From NCBI GenBank assembly GCA_035565335.1, contig DATMSO010000089.1:1-64000 (forward strand): a stretch of DNA of 64,000 nt. Direction: 5' to 3'. A model generated the notes under the pieces. The model saw only the letters and a list, made by a program, of their open reading frames with translations. It made no database searches and was not told the DNA's origin. The first letter of the stretch is position 1, and every line of letters starts with the position of its first letter. The position numbers and the translations under genes are program-made. Source of the stretch: Methylovorus sp035565335 (GTDB lineage Bacteria; Pseudomonadota; Gammaproteobacteria; Burkholderiales; Methylophilaceae). This document shows, piece after piece, positions 60,758 to 64,000 of the stretch.

Positions 60758-61756
60758 ATGGTACTAGACCGCGCCTGCGCTAACCCCCACATTACGGTGA
60801 TCGTACCGGCTTTCAATGAAGAAGCCGCTATCCACCTCACCCTGGAAAATATTGCCAATCATCTTAACCAGCTGAGCCCAAACTGGGACATCGTGGTGAT
60901 CGACGATGGCAGCCGGGATCGCACCGCACAGATCGTGCGCAACATGCCACCATTCCTGAATACCACGCTGGTGCGTTTTTCGCGCAATTTTGGCAAGGAG
61001 TACGCCATCAGCGCCGGTCTGGAGTACGCCAAGGGCGACATAGTCGTATGCATGGATGCCGATGGTCAGCACTCGTCGGATCTCGTCACCGAGATGCTGG
61101 CACAGTGGCGCCTGGGGTATGACATGGTGTACGCCGTGCGCAATGATCGGGCCGTGGAGTCGCGCTTCAAGCGCTGGGGCTCGCGCTTGTTTTACCGCGC
61201 GATCAGCCTGGGCGGTCAGATTCATATCCCGCGCGATGCCGGTGACTTCCGACTGATGGATCGCAAGGTCGTGGACGCCTTGCGCGCCCTGCCCGAGCGT
61301 AATCGTTTCATGAAAGGCATGTATGCCTGGGTAGGCTACAAATCCATAGGCATTCCCTACACGCCACTACCGCGTCTGCATGGTGAAAGCGCCTTTTCGC
61401 GCTTGCGCCTGATGAGCCTGGCTTGGACCGGCATCACCAGCTTCTCGGTGATTCCATTGCGGCTCGCCAGTGCGGTAGGCGGCATCTTGGCATTGCTGGC
61501 GTTTGTGTACGGCATGACGGTGATCGTCGACAAACTGTTCCTGCATGAATCCATCCCTGGCTGGCCGACTACTATCGCCAGCATTATGTTTTTCTCCGGG
61601 GTACAACTGCTGTTCATCGGCATCCTTGGCGAGTATCTGGCCCGTATTTACGATGAAGTCAAAGGGCGCCCCCCTTACATCGTGGCGGAAGTCAGTAATC
61701 CGCAACCATCCTCGTCAGCATCCGTCGCCAGCGAGACGGCCAACGAGAGCGCATAA
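60758..61756 (+). CDS. family 2 glycosyltransferase, polyprenyl-phosphate sugar synthase type (ArnC/GtrB/FlmF2-like)
   Basis: 332 residues. GT-A catalytic domain (about 10-230): ITVIVPAFNEEAAIHLTL, DIVVIDDGSRDRTAQIV, FSRNFGKEYAISAGLEYAKGDIVVCMDADGQH (metal-binding DAD), and RDAGDFRLMDRKVVDAL. Two C-terminal transmembrane helices (about 235-310) are typical of enzymes that load a sugar on undecaprenyl phosphate. In context it would supply the donor used by the upstream GT-C protein, and the deacetylase downstream (3 nt away) could trim it. Confidence 0.92.
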   Translation: MVLDRACANPHITVIVPAFNEEAAIHLTLENIANHLNQLSPNWDIVVIDDGSRDRTAQIVRNMPPFLNTTLVRFSRNFGKEYAISAGLEYAKGDIVVCMDADGQHSSDLVTEMLAQWRLGYDMVYAVRNDRAVESRFKRWGSRLFYRAISLGGQIHIPRDAGDFRLMDRKVVDALRALPERNRFMKGMYAWVGYKSIGIPYTPLPRLHGESAFSRLRLMSLAWTGITSFSVIPLRLASAVGGILALLAFVYGMTVIVDKLFLHESIPGWPTTIASIMFFSGVQLLFIGILGEYLARIYDEVKGRPPYIVAEVSNPQPSSSASVASETANESA

Positions 61757-61759
61757 GCA

Positions 61760-62581
61760 TTGGCGCATTCCCTGGTTATCAGCGCCGATGATTATGCCTA
61801 CCATCAGGCGGTAGACGAGGGCATTCTGGCCCTGATCCGTCAGGGCAGGCTCACCGCCACCTCATGCATGGTGATGAGCCCCCGCTGGCCCCAGGCCGCG
61901 CAGGCCTTGACCCGGGAAATTCGGGAAAAAGCCGATATTGGACTGCACCTCGATTTTACCGAGTTTGGCGAGCCCATCCGCCAGCCGCTTTCCAGCTTGA
62001 TCATCCGCAGCTTTGTGCATGGCCTGTCAGCCAGCGCCATCCGCCAGAACATCACCCTGCAGCTGGATCGCTTCGAGGAAGCCCTTGGCACCCGCCCCGA
62101 CTATATTGACGGCCATCAGCATGTGCATCAGCTGCCGCAAATCCGGCAGGCACTACTGGAGATCATCCAGCAGCGCTATGGTCAACATGGGCCCTGGTTG
62201 CGCATTTCCAATCCGCCAGCAGCCGATGGTCTCAAAGGCAACATCATTCGCGCGCTGGGAGCCCACGCACTTCAGCGTCGCGCGCGCAGACAAGGCTTGC
62301 AGTGCAGCAACCGTCTGCTGGGGGTATATGATTTTAATGATCACAGCGTGCCTTATCTTGAGCGGCTGCGCATTTGCCTGCAACAAGCACAAGAAGCCAA
62401 CGGCATGCCGGTGCTGATGTGTCACCCCGCCCTGCCGGATAGTGCAGCCCCCGCCAGCGATCCGATTGCCCAAGCCCGTGGCGCCGAGTTTAATGCTTTG
62501 ACGAGCCCAGAATTTGAGACCTTACTAAACGAGCTTTCGGTTAAGCCAGTCCGCGGAACGGAATTCCAGCGTCAGAGATAG
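61760..62581 (+). CDS. YdjC/ChbG/HpnK family deacetylase (NaxD-like)
   Basis: 273 residues from a TTG start 3 nt after the GT2 stop. YdjC fold with metal and catalytic residues: VISADDYAYHQAVDEGI (Asp pair), DIGLHLDFTEFGEP (His) and DYIDGHQHVHQLP (His-x-His), plus the late LMCHPALPD. The family removes N-acetyl groups from sugars. In Francisella NaxD and Bordetella LgmC this step acts on undecaprenyl-phosphate-linked HexNAc before transfer to lipid A. Here the gene order supports the same role. HpnK of hopanoid clusters is the alternative, but no hpn gene is present. Confidence 0.88.
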   Translation: MAHSLVISADDYAYHQAVDEGILALIRQGRLTATSCMVMSPRWPQAAQALTREIREKADIGLHLDFTEFGEPIRQPLSSLIIRSFVHGLSASAIRQNITLQLDRFEEALGTRPDYIDGHQHVHQLPQIRQALLEIIQQRYGQHGPWLRISNPPAADGLKGNIIRALGAHALQRRARRQGLQCSNRLLGVYDFNDHSVPYLERLRICLQQAQEANGMPVLMCHPALPDSAAPASDPIAQARGAEFNALTSPEFETLLNELSVKPVRGTEFQRQR

Positions 62582-62600
62582 TGTTGATTTTCTGCTGCCA

Positions 62601-62633
62601 ATAAAAAAGCCCGGAGATACCGGGCTTTTTTAT
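62601..62633. terminator. bidirectional terminator
   Basis: AAAAAAGCCCGG / CCGGGCTTTTTT stem (62603-62614 with 62620-62631), extended by flanking A-T pairs, between convergent genes. Confidence 0.95.
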
Positions 62634-62676
62634 TGGTGCTGCTTGATTGCTTTGCCTCAACGAAGGCGCGGCAGGC

Positions 62677-63144
62677 TTATTTCTTCTTTTCCTTGGCTTT
62701 CGGTGCGGTTGTGGCGAGCGGCGCTTTCATCTCGCAATTCTCGCTACCGTATACCCCACCGTTGTCATCACCTTCGTAATACATGCGACGGAAAGTCCAG
62801 TGGCCCTGGGCGTTCTTTTTCACCAATGCCACGCCGGTGCTGTGATCCAGGTTTTTCTTTTCAGAAAAATTGAAGCTGATGGCAAGACGGTTGCCGTCGG
62901 CAGCGACTTGACCGCGATAGGTGACTGAATTCTCGGTTTCCACTTCGTAATGGTAGGCGCCAAAAGTGCCGGAGCTGCTGACATTGTTAAGGCGCAAGGT
63001 GGCAGTGACGGTGTAATCTCCTATTTGATCATTATTGCCTTTGCACTCATATACGCCGCTATAGTTCTTGCCGGAAAAAGGGATTTTTGCTTGCGCAACA
63101 CTGGCGACGCCCAGTAATGCGATGGCCAAAATGATGTTTTTCAT
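62677..63144 (-). CDS. small exported hypothetical protein, Lys-rich C-terminus
   Basis: 155 residues from the ATG at 63144. The signal peptide (NIILAIALLGVASVAQA) and KIPFSGKNYSGVYECKGNN follow at once, and the longer frame adds only a polar leader. Beta-rich body with two Cys (YECKGN and GSENCEMK) that could form a disulfide, plus alternating strands (YTVTATLRLNNVSS, YHYEVETENSVTYRGQVAADG). A low-complexity APKAKEKKK tail follows. No family recognised; periplasmic location likely. Confidence 0.65.
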   Translation of the reverse strand: MKNIILAIALLGVASVAQAKIPFSGKNYSGVYECKGNNDQIGDYTVTATLRLNNVSSSGTFGAYHYEVETENSVTYRGQVAADGNRLAISFNFSEKKNLDHSTGVALVKKNAQGHWTFRRMYYEGDDNGGVYGSENCEMKAPLATTAPKAKEKKK

Positions 63145-63340
63145 TGGGTTGTTTTCTCTACCAGTCATTTACAATTTTTAGCTATTGTACCGCGAAGCCA
63201 TGTGACACTGCAGGTATTTGCAGGTTTCGTTTTGTCTTAAGCGGGCTCCTGCATTATCATTCGTGAGGATTTGCACGCCCTGCGTCAGTCCCTCATTATT
63301 AGATTTCATCAAGAGTCAAACACCTACCGCTCGGGAACCT

Positions 63341-64000
63341 ATGCCAAACGTCAGCACTCCACGATTGTGGATATACAGTATATTCAATTTAAGCCTGCTC
63401 ATTCTACTCGGCGCGTGGCTATGGACGCAAAACAAGCCGGTTAACCTGACAGAGGCGACGCTTCCGGAGAGCGGCAAGCTGCAATGCGTGTCTTATGCCC
63501 CGTATTACGGCAAAGACCAGACGCCTTTCATCAAAGGTACCGTGATCAGCCGGCAGCAGATTGACCGCGATCTGGAATTACTGGCGAAGCGCTCGGAATG
63601 TGTGCGCATCTATTCCGTGAGCCAGGGGCTGGATTATGTGCCTGAAGCGGCTGCCCGCCTGGGACTTAAAGTACTGATGGGCGCCTGGATCGGCGCCGAC
63701 AAGATCGAAAATGACCGCGAAGTCGGCCTGGCGATCAAGCTTGCCAATGAATATCCGCAAGCCGTTCGCGCCATGGTGATCGGCAATGAGGTGCTGCTGC
63801 GCAAGGAACAGACCGCCGAGCAGCTGAAGGCGTATTTTGATCAGGTGAAAGCGGCAACGCATGTGCCGATTACCTATGCGGATGTGTGGGAGTTCTGGTT
63901 AAAGCATAAAGAGCTGGAAAGCTCGGTCGATTTTGTCACCGTACATGTATTACCGTATTGGGAGGATGACCCGCAACCGATTGAACGTGCCATCAGCCAC
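63341..64000 (+). CDS. glycoside hydrolase family 17-like protein, 5' part only
   Basis: The first 220 codons of a gene that runs off the window. An N-terminal membrane anchor/signal (LWIYSIFNLSLLILLGAWLW) is followed by a GH17-type TIM-barrel start: LQCVSYAPYYGKDQTPF, CVRIYSVSQGLDYVPEAAARLGLKVLMGAWIG, the acid/base AMVIGNEVLLR, and VPITYADVWEFW with VDFVTVHVLPYWED. Bacterial members act on or transglycosylate beta-1,3/1,6-glucan and are often fused or linked to GT2 synthases. What lies at the C-terminus cannot be seen. Confidence 0.85.
   Translation, partial: MPNVSTPRLWIYSIFNLSLLILLGAWLWTQNKPVNLTEATLPESGKLQCVSYAPYYGKDQTPFIKGTVISRQQIDRDLELLAKRSECVRIYSVSQGLDYVPEAAARLGLKVLMGAWIGADKIENDREVGLAIKLANEYPQAVRAMVIGNEVLLRKEQTAEQLKAYFDQVKAATHVPITYADVWEFWLKHKELESSVDFVTVHVLPYWEDDPQPIERAISH

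Overview
The window looks like a chromosomal stretch of a betaproteobacterium of moderately high GC, most likely a Nitrosomonadales/Methylophilaceae relative. This placement is inferred from gene content and order: a compact smc-zipA-ligA-cysQ run, queF, queG, miaA and mnmC, pilU, a PEP-CTERM exported protein, a PQQ-type quinoprotein, and a formaldehyde-dehydrogenase-like zinc alcohol dehydrogenase. No 16S rRNA is present, so the name is not proven. I saw no insertion sequence, prophage, integrase or CRISPR array. Most of the DNA is ordinary, densely packed core genome with clear hairpin terminators between convergent genes.

Layout. 0-9.7 kb: a DapA-family lyase, a 40-residue membrane peptide, a zinc alcohol dehydrogenase, a DUF4142 protein, a periplasmic four-EF-hand protein, an EEP hydrolase beside a phospholipase D-VTT fusion, a cation transporter, YnfA, and a mechanosensitive-channel-like protein whose 5' leader can adopt competing RNA folds. 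9.8-21 kb: DoxX, MsrPQ, then a minus-strand run of smc, zipA, ligA, cysQ and a TPR gene. 21-23 kb: queF, a DUF2383 protein, a candidate small RNA, tRNA-Ala(GGC) and tRNA-Glu(TTC). 23-27 kb: a PEP-CTERM protein, outer-membrane phospholipase A and a divergent PQQ-type quinoprotein.

27.2-37.7 kb is the most striking block. An ECF sigma factor and membrane anti-sigma factor precede a CarH/LitR-type MerR regulator that keeps the B12-photoreceptor signature. Nine tightly packed genes follow for lipid chemistry: two CFA-synthase-like methyltransferases, a desaturase, a FAD oxidoreductase, a lipocalin, DUF2878, DUF1295, a DUF6134-like protein and DUF1365. I read it as a light or singlet-oxygen responsive membrane-lipid remodelling operon. 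Just downstream is an AT-richer pair: a signal-less lytic-transglycosylase-like protein with LysM apparently inserted inside the SLT fold, overlapping a secreted LprI-like lysozyme inhibitor. This looks like a peptidoglycan effector and its immunity protein.

39-64 kb: mnmC, a TPR/O-GlcNAc-transferase-like protein, an EAL-CBS-GGDEF protein divergent from pilU, a DMT exporter, dapC, miaA, then mutL-DUF817-thiD with coupled starts, a beta-CASP nuclease, an amidase, tsaE and queG. A three-gene set (GT-C transferase, GT2 and YdjC deacetylase) resembles the lipid A hexosamine pathways of Francisella (FlmK/FlmF2/NaxD) and Bordetella (Lgm). The window ends inside a GH17-like gene.
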